Assembly: GCA_026416715.1 (NCBI GenBank)
Contig: JAOAEQ010000007.1
Span: 41,658 to 105,657 of the forward strand
Length of the DNA stretch: 64,000 nucleotides
Direction: 5' to 3'
DNA from: a bacterium
GTDB lineage: Bacteria > UBP4 > UBA4092 > JAOAEQ01
Position 1 is the first letter of the stretch. Each line of letters begins with the position of its first letter. The notes below the pieces were generated by a model. The model did no database searches and was not told the origin of the DNA. It was given only the letters and a program-made list of their open reading frames with translations. Made by a program: the position numbers and the translations under genes. Below, one piece after another: positions 26,469 to 35,762 of the stretch.

Positions 26469-27809
26469 ATGAAGGATACAATGACCAATATTAGTCAATA
26501 TGTTTTAGACTTAGCAAAGAATAGGACATCTTCCGCTGAAGTATATCATATTCGTAGCGAAGATACTCAAGTAGAATTCAAATCCGATGAATTGAAAGTT
26601 ATGTATACTCGATATACCAACGGAATCGGATTGCGAGTTATTGTAGATGGCAAAATAGGGTATTCCAGTACTACTGATATCGATAATCTACCTTCACTAG
26701 TTAATAAAGCGTTTAATTCAGCGAAATATGGACAAGAAGCAAAGTTTCAATTTCCGACAGGGAAACAACTGCATAAGTCAAAACCAGCTTCGGATATCTA
26801 TGATATAGCCGTAGCACAATGTAATGTTGATGCAATGGTAGAAAGCGGTAAAAGGTTAGTTGCTTTTGTTAAAGAGAACGCTAGAGAAGCAAAATGTGAT
26901 GTCGAAATTATTAAGCGGTTAGCAAATATTGAAATAATCAATTCAACTGGACTACATGTCCATTATCAAAAAACACTTTATACCGAATTTATTAATGCTG
27001 TAGAAGTTGAACCCGATGGATTCCTTTGGATAGACGAATATTATAGTTCTGGAAAATTAGTCCATCTACCCGAAAAATTGTTAATACGGCTTGTAGATAA
27101 AATGAAAACAGCGAAAAACAAAGTGAGTGTTACCACCCAATTAATGCCGGTGATTTTTGCTCCGAAGGCGCTTTATTCAATTCTTTATGGATTTGAAATG
27201 GGATGTAATGGTAAATATATTCAAAAGGGTACCTCGCCTATGACCGGAAAATTAGGACAGCAAATATTCAATTCAGCATTAACAATTATCGATGATCCGA
27301 CAATACCGTTTGGAGTGAATTCAACGCCATACGACGATGAAGGAATAGTACATCGTCCAATAACCTTAGTTGATACAGGGAAATTAACGCATTATATTTA
27401 TGATTTACAGACTGCAGGGTTAATGCATACCCATTCAACTGGACACGGACATCGTTCATTCAGTAATCTCCCTTCACCAGAATATACGAATTTAGTTATT
27501 AATCCCGGAGAGATTCCTTATGCCACCTTGATTTCCGGCATCCAAGAAGGTATTATTGTACACCAAATATTAGGTGGTGGACAGAGTAATTTATTAGCAG
27601 GAGATTTTTCGGTAAACGTAGACTTAGGGTTTAAAATCGAAAAAGGACAAATAGTAGGCCGTGTAAAAGATACAATGGTTTCGGGAAATATTTACGATGC
27701 GTTCCGACATATTGCAGCTATGAGCCAAGAACAGGAAACCGTGGGAAATATTATTGCTCCTGCTATTTTATTCGAGAAACTCAATGTTACTAGTAGTGCG
27801 GGATCATAA
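26469..27809 (+). CDS. pmbA: TldE/PmbA, non-catalytic partner of TldD
   Basis: 446 residues. It belongs to the same family as the upstream gene but lacks HExxxH, as TldE does. GIGLRVIVDGKIGYSSTTD, NSTPYDDEGIVHRPITLVD and GIQEGIIVHQILGGGQSN match PmbA. A start at ATG 26469 is listed; ATG 26481 is preceded by AAGGAT and is a possible alternative, shortening the protein by four residues. Six bases separate it from tldD, implying one operon. A macrodomain gene follows after 5 bases. Confidence 0.93.
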   Translation: MKDTMTNISQYVLDLAKNRTSSAEVYHIRSEDTQVEFKSDELKVMYTRYTNGIGLRVIVDGKIGYSSTTDIDNLPSLVNKAFNSAKYGQEAKFQFPTGKQLHKSKPASDIYDIAVAQCNVDAMVESGKRLVAFVKENAREAKCDVEIIKRLANIEIINSTGLHVHYQKTLYTEFINAVEVEPDGFLWIDEYYSSGKLVHLPEKLLIRLVDKMKTAKNKVSVTTQLMPVIFAPKALYSILYGFEMGCNGKYIQKGTSPMTGKLGQQIFNSALTIIDDPTIPFGVNSTPYDDEGIVHRPITLVDTGKLTHYIYDLQTAGLMHTHSTGHGHRSFSNLPSPEYTNLVINPGEIPYATLISGIQEGIIVHQILGGGQSNLLAGDFSVNVDLGFKIEKGQIVGRVKDTMVSGNIYDAFRHIAAMSQEQETVGNIIAPAILFEKLNVTSSAGS

Positions 27810-27814
27810 CTCAT

Positions 27815-28360
27815 ATGGAATGGAGAGTTAACCAAACTACAATAAAGTTTTTTCAGGGCGATATAACCACATTTACAACGGATGCAATCGTAAATGCGGC
27901 AAATAATCATCTCTGGATGGGAGGCGGTGTTGCTGGGGCAATCAAACAAGCTGGTGGTAGAATTATTGAAGAGGAAGCAATCCGGCTTGGTCCGATCCCG
28001 ATAGGAGAAGCGGTGGTAACAACCGCTGGAAATCTAAAAGCCAAATATGTCATTCATGCAGCTGGAATGGGACAAGATTTACAAACTGATGCGGATAAAA
28101 TTCGACAGGCAACTCGGAATAGTTTACTTCGTGCATGCCAGTATCGGTTATCTTCCATAGCCTTTCCCGCGATTGGAACTGGGGTTGGTGGGTTTCCAGC
28201 AAGAGCAGCGGCTGAGGTAATGCTACATGAAGTTGTTGAGCATTGTCAGCAGGAAACTACACTACGTGAAATTGATTTTGTGCTTTACGATGCCTCAACC
28301 TATATGGTTTTTTTGCAAGTCGCAGAACAATTTTTACAGAAAAAAAGAAAAAAACTTTGA
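27815..28360 (+). CDS. macrodomain protein (ADP-ribose or O-acetyl-ADP-ribose hydrolase type)
   Basis: 181 residues. It starts with a beta strand TTIKFFQGDITTFTTDAIVN. The ADP-ribose site is NAANNHLWMGGGVAGAIKQA and FPAIGTGVGGFPARAAAE binds the diphosphate. This is the YmdB/Af1521 class of macrodomain, which removes ADP-ribose or acetyl groups from ADP-ribosylated targets or metabolites. It ends in a Lys-rich tail. It starts 5 bases after tldE, so it is probably cotranscribed. The last codons overlap the -35 box of the lpx promoter. Confidence 0.9.
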   Translation: MEWRVNQTTIKFFQGDITTFTTDAIVNAANNHLWMGGGVAGAIKQAGGRIIEEEAIRLGPIPIGEAVVTTAGNLKAKYVIHAAGMGQDLQTDADKIRQATRNSLLRACQYRLSSIAFPAIGTGVGGFPARAAAEVMLHEVVEHCQQETTLREIDFVLYDASTYMVFLQVAEQFLQKKRKKL

Positions 28361-28385
28361 CAAAAAGTTTGTCCTATGTTACATT
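28357..28385 (+). promoter_or_regulatory. sigma-70-type promoter for the lpx operon
   Basis: A consensus TTGACA (28357-28362), 17-base spacer and TACATT (28380-28385) lie 54 bases ahead of the lpxA start. The -35 box overlaps the macrodomain stop codon. Confidence 0.55.
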
Positions 28386-28439
28386 TTGTATACATTTTGT
28401 AGTACAAGTAAATTTAATTGATAGTAAGGAGTATATGTT

Positions 28440-29210
28440 GTGAATATTCATCCGTCAGCAATTATTCATCCGAAAGCACAATTAGGGAAAAATATTACTA
28501 TCGGTCCCTATTGTATTATTGCAGAACATGTGACGATAGGCGATGATACTGTTCTTGATAATCATGTGGTTATTGAGAATTACACGAAAATAGGTCGTAA
28601 CTGTCGATTGCATTCATGTTCTGTCATTGGCGGAACACCGCAAGATCTGAAGTTTAAAGGTGGAGAAACCTATGTTGAAATAGGAGATAACAATATTATA
28701 CGTGAATTTGTAACCATTAATCGGGCTACTGAACCGGGTAGTATAACTAAAATTGGAAATAATAATTTGATTATGGCTTATGTTCATATAGCGCATAATT
28801 GTACCATCGGTAATAATGTTATATTGGCCAATGTAGCTACGTTAGCTGGGCATGTATGTATTGAAGATTATGCGGTTGTAGGTGGTGGTGTATTCATCCA
28901 TCAGTTTGTCCAAATTGGAAAATATTCCATCACCGGCGGTTGTTCAAAAGTAGTCAAAGATACTCCTCCCTATTTAAAAGTTGCTGGTGACCCGAGTAGA
29001 CCTTATGGTTTAAATACAGTTGGATTACAACGGCATAATTTTCCGAAAGAAGTCATCCATACCTTAAAAACCGCCTATAAAATTCTTTATCGGCAAGGAC
29101 TAACACTGCAAGACGCACTTAGCCGTATTGAACAGGAACTAGGTGATTCACAAGAAATCGTTCATTTTGTTAAATTTATTCGAGCTTCAAAACGCGGAAT
29201 ATGTCGTTAA
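28440..29210 (+). CDS. lpxA: UDP-N-acetylglucosamine acyltransferase
   Basis: 256 residues made of left-handed hexapeptide repeats (IHPKAQLGKNITIGPYCIIA, VTIGDDTVLDNHVVIE). HIAHNCTIGNNVILAN carries the catalytic His, IREFVTINRATEPGS is substrate binding, and the C-terminal helical part (GLNTVGLQRHNFPKEVI) is typical. It transfers a hydroxyacyl chain from ACP to UDP-GlcNAc, or to its 3-amino analogue, as the first step of lipid A. It starts at GTG 28440 with TAAGGAG 9 bases upstream. It opens the lpxA-lpxI-oxidoreductase-lpxB cluster. Confidence 0.96.
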   Translation: MNIHPSAIIHPKAQLGKNITIGPYCIIAEHVTIGDDTVLDNHVVIENYTKIGRNCRLHSCSVIGGTPQDLKFKGGETYVEIGDNNIIREFVTINRATEPGSITKIGNNNLIMAYVHIAHNCTIGNNVILANVATLAGHVCIEDYAVVGGGVFIHQFVQIGKYSITGGCSKVVKDTPPYLKVAGDPSRPYGLNTVGLQRHNFPKEVIHTLKTAYKILYRQGLTLQDALSRIEQELGDSQEIVHFVKFIRASKRGICR

Positions 29211-29213
29211 GGT

Positions 29214-30044
29214 ATGAATTCACCTTCATTTACAAGAATCGGTCTCATTGCAGGGAGTAGTGATTATCCGATTCTCTTTGCAAAGGAAGCGTTAAAAAAT
29301 CAAATAGAACTAGTTATTTTTGCTTTCCCTACTATAACATCCCCTGAAATTGCTACGTTAGTTCCGGAAAAGAATGTTCATTGGATAAAATTTGGCCAAC
29401 TCGATGAACTCATTGTACTTCTTAAAAAAGAGCAAATTCGTTATGCAGTTTTTGTTGGAAAAGTTCCGCAAACGGTTATTTTTAAATCGTATACCTTTGA
29501 TATGCGAACATTAAAATTATTAACCAAACTTAGCAATAAACAAACCGATTCATTGCTATCTGCGGTTGCAGAAGAATTAGCTCAAGAAGGAATAACATTA
29601 TTGGATGCGACATTATACTTAAAATCCGGTTTAGCTGACGCTGGTCCTATGACCATTCGACAACCAACGACTGAAGAAATGGCTGATATTAAATTTGGAT
29701 TTAAAATAGCCAAGCATATTGCAGAAGTAGATATTGGTCAAAGTGTTGTTGTTAAGAATCAAGCCGTATTAGCTATTGAAGCAATAGAAGGAACCGATGC
29801 GGCCATAGAACGTGCAGCACAATTTGGTGGAGAAGGGGTTGTTATTGTTAAGGTAAGCAAACCTAAACAGGATATTCGGTTTGATATCCCAATAATTGGT
29901 AAGCGAACAATAGAAAAAATGGTTGCAGTTAAAGCCAGTGTTTTAGCTATAGAATCTGGGGCGACCCTTATTCTCGATAAACCAACGGTTATTGAATTAG
30001 CAAATCAGCATAACCTTTGCATGTATGGCATAAGTGCACCATAA
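29214..30044 (+). CDS. lpxI: UDP-2,3-diacylglucosamine pyrophosphatase LpxI
   Basis: 276 residues of the DUF1009/LpxI family, which releases lipid X by attacking the alpha-phosphate; it replaces LpxH in many non-gamma lineages. IGLIAGSSDYPILFAKEA, FVGKVPQT, SLLSAVAEELAQEGITLLD and the C-terminal VIVKVSKPKQDIRFDIPIIG are conserved. DVGQSVVVKNQ-type sequence (here DIGQSVVVKNQ) and EAIEGTDAAIERA mark the second domain. It begins 3 bases after lpxA, so translation is probably coupled. Confidence 0.94.
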   Translation: MNSPSFTRIGLIAGSSDYPILFAKEALKNQIELVIFAFPTITSPEIATLVPEKNVHWIKFGQLDELIVLLKKEQIRYAVFVGKVPQTVIFKSYTFDMRTLKLLTKLSNKQTDSLLSAVAEELAQEGITLLDATLYLKSGLADAGPMTIRQPTTEEMADIKFGFKIAKHIAEVDIGQSVVVKNQAVLAIEAIEGTDAAIERAAQFGGEGVVIVKVSKPKQDIRFDIPIIGKRTIEKMVAVKASVLAIESGATLILDKPTVIELANQHNLCMYGISAP

Positions 30045-30066
30045 CATTAGATTTCGATTTTTTAAT

Positions 30067-31044
30067 ATGAAAAAAATAAAAGTTGCCGTTATCGGCGTTG
30101 GTCATTTAGGCCAACATCATGCGCGCATTTATTCAGAATTACCCGGAACCGAGTTGGTCGGTGTAGCCGATATCAATTTATTACAAGCAACCACAATAGC
30201 GAACCAATATAAGACATTAGCCTTTCCTAATCATCAGGAGTTACTGAAGCAAGTTAAGTTTGACGCCGCGAGTATCGTTGTTCCAACGAGTGCACATTAT
30301 TCTGTAACGCGCGATCTGTTGATTGCAGGGATACACTGTTTGGTTGAAAAACCGATAACCGCTTCATTGGAAGAGGCAACTGAGTTAGTACGCATTGCTA
30401 ATAGAGAGAAGCTCATATTACAAGTAGGTCATGTTGAACGGTTTAATGTCGCCGTTCGAGAGTTAGCGAAAGTATTGCGTTTACCACGGTTTATCGAATC
30501 ACATCGATTATCTCCTTTCGATGCGCGAGTTCGCGATGTAGGAGTAGTTCTTGACCTAATGATACACGATTTAGACATTATTTTAGCGGTGGTAAAATCG
30601 CCGGTGGTTGCGATAGAAGCGGTTGGCGTTCCAGTATTAACCAACCATGAAGATATCGCTAATGCACATATTCATTTTGCCAACGGTTGTATTGCTAATG
30701 TTACAGCGAGTCGGGTTTCCGCAGAGAAAATGCGAAAACTCCGTATATTTCAGAAGAATGCTTATTTTTCGCTCGATTATGCAACCCCGGAACTGAAAAT
30801 TTATCGCAAAGTAGTCAAACACGGTAAACCAATAATTTTATTACGAAAAGTATCAATTGAAAAAAAAGAACCGTTACGATTAGAATTGGAATCATTTATA
30901 TCCTGTGTTCGTGCTGGAAAACCCCCAATTGTTTCTGGAGAACACGGACGTGATGCGCTTGAATTAGCTTTGGAAATAACTCGATTGATTCACGCTAAAC
31001 CTCCAATCAAGCGCGAAATTAAACTAATGAAAAAACAAAACTAA
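30067..31044 (+). CDS. Gfo/Idh/MocA-family oxidoreductase, candidate UDP-GlcNAc 3-dehydrogenase (GnnA-like)
   Basis: 325 residues from ATG 30067 (MKKIKVAVIGVGHLGQHHAR); the in-frame upstream extension lacks sense. The NAD loop GVGHLG is at the N-terminus, then VEKPITASLEEA with the usual EKP motif, QVGHVERFN, and LMIHDLDI, where HDxDI is the active-site segment. The place between lpxI and lpxB recalls Acidithiobacillus, where gnnA lies between lpxA and lpxB and oxidises UDP-GlcNAc at C3 to give amide-linked lipid A. The aminotransferase gnnB is not in the window, so this assignment is inference. Confidence 0.75.
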   Translation: MKKIKVAVIGVGHLGQHHARIYSELPGTELVGVADINLLQATTIANQYKTLAFPNHQELLKQVKFDAASIVVPTSAHYSVTRDLLIAGIHCLVEKPITASLEEATELVRIANREKLILQVGHVERFNVAVRELAKVLRLPRFIESHRLSPFDARVRDVGVVLDLMIHDLDIILAVVKSPVVAIEAVGVPVLTNHEDIANAHIHFANGCIANVTASRVSAEKMRKLRIFQKNAYFSLDYATPELKIYRKVVKHGKPIILLRKVSIEKKEPLRLELESFISCVRAGKPPIVSGEHGRDALELALEITRLIHAKPPIKREIKLMKKQN

Positions 31045-31147
31045 CGAATTAAGAACTTAAAAGTGTAGTCTTACGTTTCCTATGTTACTTTGTTTCCCTT
31101 TTATCTAATTTTGGCATCTATTATTGTATTATTTCACTTATTGAAAA

Positions 31148-32335
31148 ATGATACATCGTATTTTCATTATAGCCGGGGAAGAATCCGGTGATCTCCATGC
31201 TTCAAATCTCTGTTATGCACTAAAAAAATTAGAACCTACCGTTCAAATTTTTGGATTTGGTGGAAACAGAATGCAAGAAGCAGGAGTAATCTTAATCCAT
31301 AATTTAGTTGACCGAGCGGTAGTAGGTTTTTGGGAGCCGATTAAACAACTTGGTTATTTCAAGAAATTATTTGATGAAATTGAACAGCTTATCATAAAAC
31401 AAAAACCCGTAGTTATCATTTTAGTTGATTATCCTGGATTTAATTTACGGGTTACAGCTCGGATAAAAAAATATGGTATTCCGATAATCTATTACATCAG
31501 TCCACAAATTTGGGCTTGGGGTAAAAAGCGAATAGAGAAAATTGCTAAGTTGGTTGACAAGATGCTGGTGATTTTCCCTTTTGAAAAAGAACTTTATACT
31601 CCATATGGTTTAGCAACAGAATTTGTTGGGCATCCATTATTAGATGTTGTTAAGTTAAGGTTGAGCCGAGAAGAAGTATACCAGAAATATAGATTAAATG
31701 CTGCACAACCGATTATGACCCTGCTTCCCGGGAGTAGAGAGCAAGAAATAAAATCATTATTACCCATAATGTTATCAGCAATCAAACATATTCGCCAGAA
31801 AATTAATACCATTCAGGTTGTATTATTACTTATTAGCGAGAAATATCAGGAATTAGTCCACACTATGATTAGCGCTTCCGGAGAATCAATAATCATTAGC
31901 ACCGAAGATAAATATGAACTCCGCGAAGTATCGAACATTTCTTTAGTTTCGTCAGGAACCGCAACGTTGGAAGGGGCAATTATTGGGACGCCAATGGTTG
32001 TAGTCTATAAAGTTTCACCAATTACTGCATTTATAGCTCGCAGATTAATTACCATTTCAGACATAGCCTTAGTAAATATTGTTGCGGGAAAAAGAATTGT
32101 TCCGGAACTAGTGCAGAAGCAGTTAACACCAATGGCATTAGCTGATGAAGCAATTAACCTGTTATTGACTCCAGAGCGGTTGGCGGAGATGAAATTGCAA
32201 TTAGCAGAAGTTAGAAATAAATTAGGTTCTCCCGGGGCTTCAATTCGCGCAGCACAATCCATTCTGAACTATTTAAAGTTATCAGGAACCTTTCAGCATG
32301 CTTCAGTTTCCACTTCAGATACCCACGAATACTAA
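31148..32335 (+). CDS. lpxB: lipid-A-disaccharide synthase
   Basis: A 395-residue GT19 glycosyltransferase that joins lipid X to UDP-2,3-diacylglucosamine. IFIIAGEESGDLHASNL is the N-terminal signature. DYPGFNLRVTARIKKYGIP, YYISPQIWAWGKKRIEKI, FVGHPLLD, LLPGSREQEIKSLLP and VSSGTATLEGAIIGTPMVV are all family motifs. It completes the lpx cluster and ends 9 bases from the convergent DUF819 gene. The tail HASVSTSDTHEY is probably disordered. Confidence 0.96.
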   Translation: MIHRIFIIAGEESGDLHASNLCYALKKLEPTVQIFGFGGNRMQEAGVILIHNLVDRAVVGFWEPIKQLGYFKKLFDEIEQLIIKQKPVVIILVDYPGFNLRVTARIKKYGIPIIYYISPQIWAWGKKRIEKIAKLVDKMLVIFPFEKELYTPYGLATEFVGHPLLDVVKLRLSREEVYQKYRLNAAQPIMTLLPGSREQEIKSLLPIMLSAIKHIRQKINTIQVVLLLISEKYQELVHTMISASGESIIISTEDKYELREVSNISLVSSGTATLEGAIIGTPMVVVYKVSPITAFIARRLITISDIALVNIVAGKRIVPELVQKQLTPMALADEAINLLLTPERLAEMKLQLAEVRNKLGSPGASIRAAQSILNYLKLSGTFQHASVSTSDTHEY

Positions 32336-32344
32336 CAAACTGTA

Positions 32345-33529
32345 CTATTGGAATTGAGCTATTTTCGCTAGTAATCCAGCGATAATTCCGCCGTAAACAC
32401 CGAGCATATATCCTAAAATAGCTAATAATAAACCGACTGACGCTAATGAACTCTGGTATATGGATGCAACTACCGGTGCTGAAGAGGTTCCGCCAATATT
32501 GGCTTGACTTCCAGTGGCAATGAAAAACATCGGGGCTCTCAACCATCGTGCCGCGACAAACATGCATAGACCATGAATAAGTATCCAGACTACACCAACA
32601 GCAAGAAAAATCGGATAATCAGCGACGTGCCGTAAATTACCTTGAGCACCGATTGAAGCGAGAATAAGATATAAACCAGCATATCCAATTTTAGACGCAC
32701 CCGCTGCCTCTAGTTCCGCTACTTTAGTAAACGATAATATGATCCCAATAGTACTGGCAATAATGATTGCCCAGGTGAAATGATTAATTATATAACTCAC
32801 ATTTGGAATCATTTTTCCCAGTTGGAAACATCCATATCCTAGGCAAAAAGCAATTGCTAATATTGAAGTAATATCAGTAACAGTAATAGGTCTGCTTTTT
32901 TCAAGATGAATTTTCTGGATTTTTAAATTGATTTCTTCGAGAGAACTACGGTCAGCTTTATTCCAGGTATCAATTTTTTGTTGATACGCAGAGAGTGCGA
33001 TAATGATGCCCAGCCAAGAATAAGCGACAACCGTATCAACAACCACACAAGCACTGAAAATCTCCGACGGGGTTCCAAATCCTTCTTTGATAGCTATCAT
33101 ATTTGCGCTTCCGCCAATCCAACTGCCGGCTAATGCACCGATTCCTTTCCAAGCGTCAGCGGGTAACCATTTATGGAAAATAAACGTTGCTATCGGCGCG
33201 CCAAGAATGATTCCAATGGTTCCTGCTAACATCATTAGAATAGCTATTTTACCTAATTTGAGTATTGATTTGATATCCGCTGAGATTAGTAAAATAATTA
33301 ATACCCCTGGCAAAAGATAATTTTTCAACCAGTCATAGGTAACAGATTCTGCGGGCAGAATACCAATCGTCGCACAAATCATTGGTAGGAAGTAAGTCCA
33401 AATTAGGGTGGGTAGATATTTAAACAACCATTGTAACTTTGGCTGTTTTCCGAGCCAGAAGATTAATCCAACCAGACTGATGAGAAAAACAAAAATTGCC
33501 GTCGGGTCTTGAATAGGTAATATTTGCAT
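32345..33529 (-). CDS. DUF819-family polytopic membrane protein
   Basis: 394 residues starting at ATG 33529 (MQILPIQDPTAIFVFL); a GTG nine codons upstream gives an unlikely extension. There are about ten hydrophobic segments. GSWIGGSANMIAIKEGFGTP and SQANIGGTSSAPVVASIYQ are the two glycine-rich re-entrant motifs characteristic of DUF819 (YjcL-like) proteins, which resemble secondary transporters. A central hydrophilic loop (about 170-200) is Lys/Glu rich. It lies 45 bases downstream of the nine-gene run and on the same strand, so it may be its last member or an independent gene. Confidence 0.85.
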   Translation of the reverse strand: MQILPIQDPTAIFVFLISLVGLIFWLGKQPKLQWLFKYLPTLIWTYFLPMICATIGILPAESVTYDWLKNYLLPGVLIILLISADIKSILKLGKIAILMMLAGTIGIILGAPIATFIFHKWLPADAWKGIGALAGSWIGGSANMIAIKEGFGTPSEIFSACVVVDTVVAYSWLGIIIALSAYQQKIDTWNKADRSSLEEINLKIQKIHLEKSRPITVTDITSILAIAFCLGYGCFQLGKMIPNVSYIINHFTWAIIIASTIGIILSFTKVAELEAAGASKIGYAGLYLILASIGAQGNLRHVADYPIFLAVGVVWILIHGLCMFVAARWLRAPMFFIATGSQANIGGTSSAPVVASIYQSSLASVGLLLAILGYMLGVYGGIIAGLLAKIAQFQ

Positions 33530-33574
33530 ACAGTATTCAGAAGAAAAACACACCACTTACCAGCTAAGAATACG

Positions 33575-34228
33575 TCATTTTCCAAAATTAAACAATTGGA
33601 AAACCAGCGGAGCCCATTCGGTAAGTAAAAATCTAATTCGTCCTATAACCAAGGAGACCCGACCCATAACAGTATATCCGAACGAAGCACCAAATGAGAC
33701 CATAATAAATATAATCCCCAACCACGAAACGGTTTTCAATCCTTTTCCTTGCTCGATAGAAAAGAAAAAGTAAATCAAAACTGCGGTAACTCCAACAATG
33801 ATAATCAAAGAATTAATCTGGAATCCGTCATTTGAAAAAAGTGGAGCGATGGTAGCGCTAGTATGTTTCAAAAGTAACGCCTGAATTGAGTTGGGAACAC
33901 TGATTCCTGCTCCCGCACCGATAACAAACGCAATCGAAATTCGACTAATCCAAGAGAATTTTTTGAAGAACCGACTGTACATTAACAACCCTAATACAGC
34001 TGGAATAAGAACAATAAAATTTCGTTTTTCAGTCAATTCTTTAATCAAATTCGGATCAATAACATTGAAATAAGCAATACATACGGTATATCCAGCTGAA
34101 ATACCGACATAAATATGTTCAGCTAATTTATACGCTGGATTATCCTTATATAAAAAGCTATAAATAGCGATGGTTAATCCTGCGGCAAGCCAAATTCCAA
34201 ATATTTCCCAACCAGTCATAGAATACAC
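33575..34228 (-). CDS. polytopic membrane protein of the GlmL-linked cluster
   Basis: I do not recognise the family. 217 residues with about six hydrophobic segments (roughly 6-24, 36-52, 68-84, 92-108, 136-155, 164-188). Short charged loops (LYKDNPAYKLAEH; SRFFKKFSW) suggest an integral complex subunit. GRVSLVIGRIRFLLTEW near the end is amphipathic and basic. It follows the 273-residue gene by 19 bases. The conserved-looking YVGISAGYTVCIAYF segment in TM2 has small residues suited to helix packing. Confidence 0.7.
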   Translation of the reverse strand: MYSMTGWEIFGIWLAAGLTIAIYSFLYKDNPAYKLAEHIYVGISAGYTVCIAYFNVIDPNLIKELTEKRNFIVLIPAVLGLLMYSRFFKKFSWISRISIAFVIGAGAGISVPNSIQALLLKHTSATIAPLFSNDGFQINSLIIIVGVTAVLIYFFFSIEQGKGLKTVSWLGIIFIMVSFGASFGYTVMGRVSLVIGRIRFLLTEWAPLVFQLFNFGK

Positions 34229-34247
34229 TCGAATTTAGCGAATTAAT

Positions 34248-35069
34248 TTACTTCTGTTTTCTCCGTAAAGTAAAATAGGTTATATTACCAAAAACAATTA
34301 ACCCGATTATAAAAATATGAATTACTGACTGACTATCCATACCTGCGGAACCAGCACCACGATAACCTTCGAGCTTTTCATACTCAGACGCACCTTTAAG
34401 TCCGCCAATAATCCCGGTTATCTGTCCCGCATTCAATGCCGGATAATTCCCTGGTGCCATAACCGCAGTACATCCTGTTCCAATACGAATCCCGTATCGT
34501 TCGTATCCATACGTTATCCACGTAAATACAGTTGCATCATCGTGGAGAACAACGAGGTATTTAATGTCCTTTAAAGAATTAATATCTTTTAATCCTTCAA
34601 GGGTATAAGTATTATTGCCATAGTAATCTTTTGGGAAAGTTTGTTTCAAATCTACGCCAAGTCCAATTACCACTGCGTAAACACCAGATTTATATCCTAA
34701 ATGGACATAATCTTTTCCCGCAACTTTACCATATTCTTTCCCAATAATAGTCAACCATTTTTCTGCTATCCCGCTACCGCTCGTGTATAATGTCGTGGTA
34801 ATCACCCGGAGATTTTTTCGAAAACACTGACGTAATATTGCGACAGTCATTGGGTCTAATTCCGGGGTTGCAGCCGGTTCGTAATCGAAAACTAACATTA
34901 CCGCACTTCCAGCCGGCAGCTTTTCAATTTCATCATATACACCGCGAACCTCTTTTGTGATAAATACCGGTAGATTTAATGGAACAAATATCGGGATCGC
35001 TATTGCAACCATTACCACCGTAAAAATGATTCGCCGATCTATTTTAGATAATTTGCGCAACCAATCCAT
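34248..35069 (-). CDS. membrane-anchored extracytoplasmic protein of the GlmL-linked cluster
   Basis: 273 residues with no family I can name. A basic N-terminus and TM (about 14-33) precede a roughly 200-residue soluble domain, and a second TM lies near 246-264 before a KQK tail. The soluble domain looks alpha/beta: SAVMLVFDYEPAATPELDP, VITTTLYTSGSG, KYLVVLHDDATVFTWITYG. Gly-rich GTGCTAVMAPGNYPALNAGQ and GIIGGLKGASEYEKL come just before the last TM. The fold recalls a Rossmann-like or von Willebrand-type scaffold outside the membrane. It sits between two polytopic subunits. Confidence 0.7.
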   Translation of the reverse strand: MDWLRKLSKIDRRIIFTVVMVAIAIPIFVPLNLPVFITKEVRGVYDEIEKLPAGSAVMLVFDYEPAATPELDPMTVAILRQCFRKNLRVITTTLYTSGSGIAEKWLTIIGKEYGKVAGKDYVHLGYKSGVYAVVIGLGVDLKQTFPKDYYGNNTYTLEGLKDINSLKDIKYLVVLHDDATVFTWITYGYERYGIRIGTGCTAVMAPGNYPALNAGQITGIIGGLKGASEYEKLEGYRGAGSAGMDSQSVIHIFIIGLIVFGNITYFTLRRKQK

Positions 35070-35108
35070 GGTTATATGTTATATGGACAGTAGTCTAAAA
35101 CGAACAAT

Positions 35109-35759
35109 TTAATCTTTTCCCTGATACGTTCGTTCTATTCCTAAAATTATTCTTAATGATGTAGCAATTCCGCCTAGCCCTATACCAAGCATAATTGCGC
35201 GACCTGCTGCCATACCCGGAACATCGAGTATCCAACTGGTAATTGTAGTGAAACCAGGTATAAATTTTGGCAGCGATTGTGAAATCATATCACCAAATGG
35301 GATACGACCAATCATAATAATCACCGCAGTGACGAGCATAACCGTAGCTTCAAAATTTCGTGCGATAAATGCCCGATACGCAGCAGAACATATAAAAAAT
35401 GCCGTTAAAGAAAAAGTTGATGCTGTTAACGGAACCTGAATGTTTTCAAACATCCACATAAACGGAGAACCAGATTGAATCCCTCTAGCAAATCCAACTA
35501 TAACCATTGTAACTAAAGCGATATACAATACTAAACTATATGCCCAGCCTGATGATTGACGTTTAATTTTAAAATAATGGGTTCGCATTAAACTGACTAT
35601 GCCGATAACAAGTGTAAATGCGGCAATTAACCGAATCCAGATAGTAACATTAGTTAAAATCGAATCAGATATTTTTAATGGAATGAAATATTGAGCAATC
35701 ATTCCAAATCCGAGGAATAATACGATTAATGTTGGTAAGCGTCTTTTAAAAAAATCCAT
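35109..35759 (-). CDS. polytopic membrane protein of the GlmL-linked cluster
   Basis: Unrecognised family. 216 residues with about six hydrophobic segments (roughly 10-26, 40-58, 73-90, 111-133, 138-155, 182-206). YRAFIARNFEAT and RTHYFKIKRQSSGW are basic loops, probably cytoplasmic. GRAIMLGIGLGGIATSLRII is glycine-rich like a helix-packing motif. It starts 3 bases after the stop of the 416-residue gene, so translation is coupled. Confidence 0.7.
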   Translation of the reverse strand: MDFFKRRLPTLIVLFLGFGMIAQYFIPLKISDSILTNVTIWIRLIAAFTLVIGIVSLMRTHYFKIKRQSSGWAYSLVLYIALVTMVIVGFARGIQSGSPFMWMFENIQVPLTASTFSLTAFFICSAAYRAFIARNFEATVMLVTAVIIMIGRIPFGDMISQSLPKFIPGFTTITSWILDVPGMAAGRAIMLGIGLGGIATSLRIILGIERTYQGKD

Positions 35760-35762
35760 AGT

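Noticed and set aside
34481..34800. A defence-system interpretation of the GlmL-linked membrane genes.
   Set aside because: No nuclease, effector, sensor or toxin motif is visible in any of the nine proteins.
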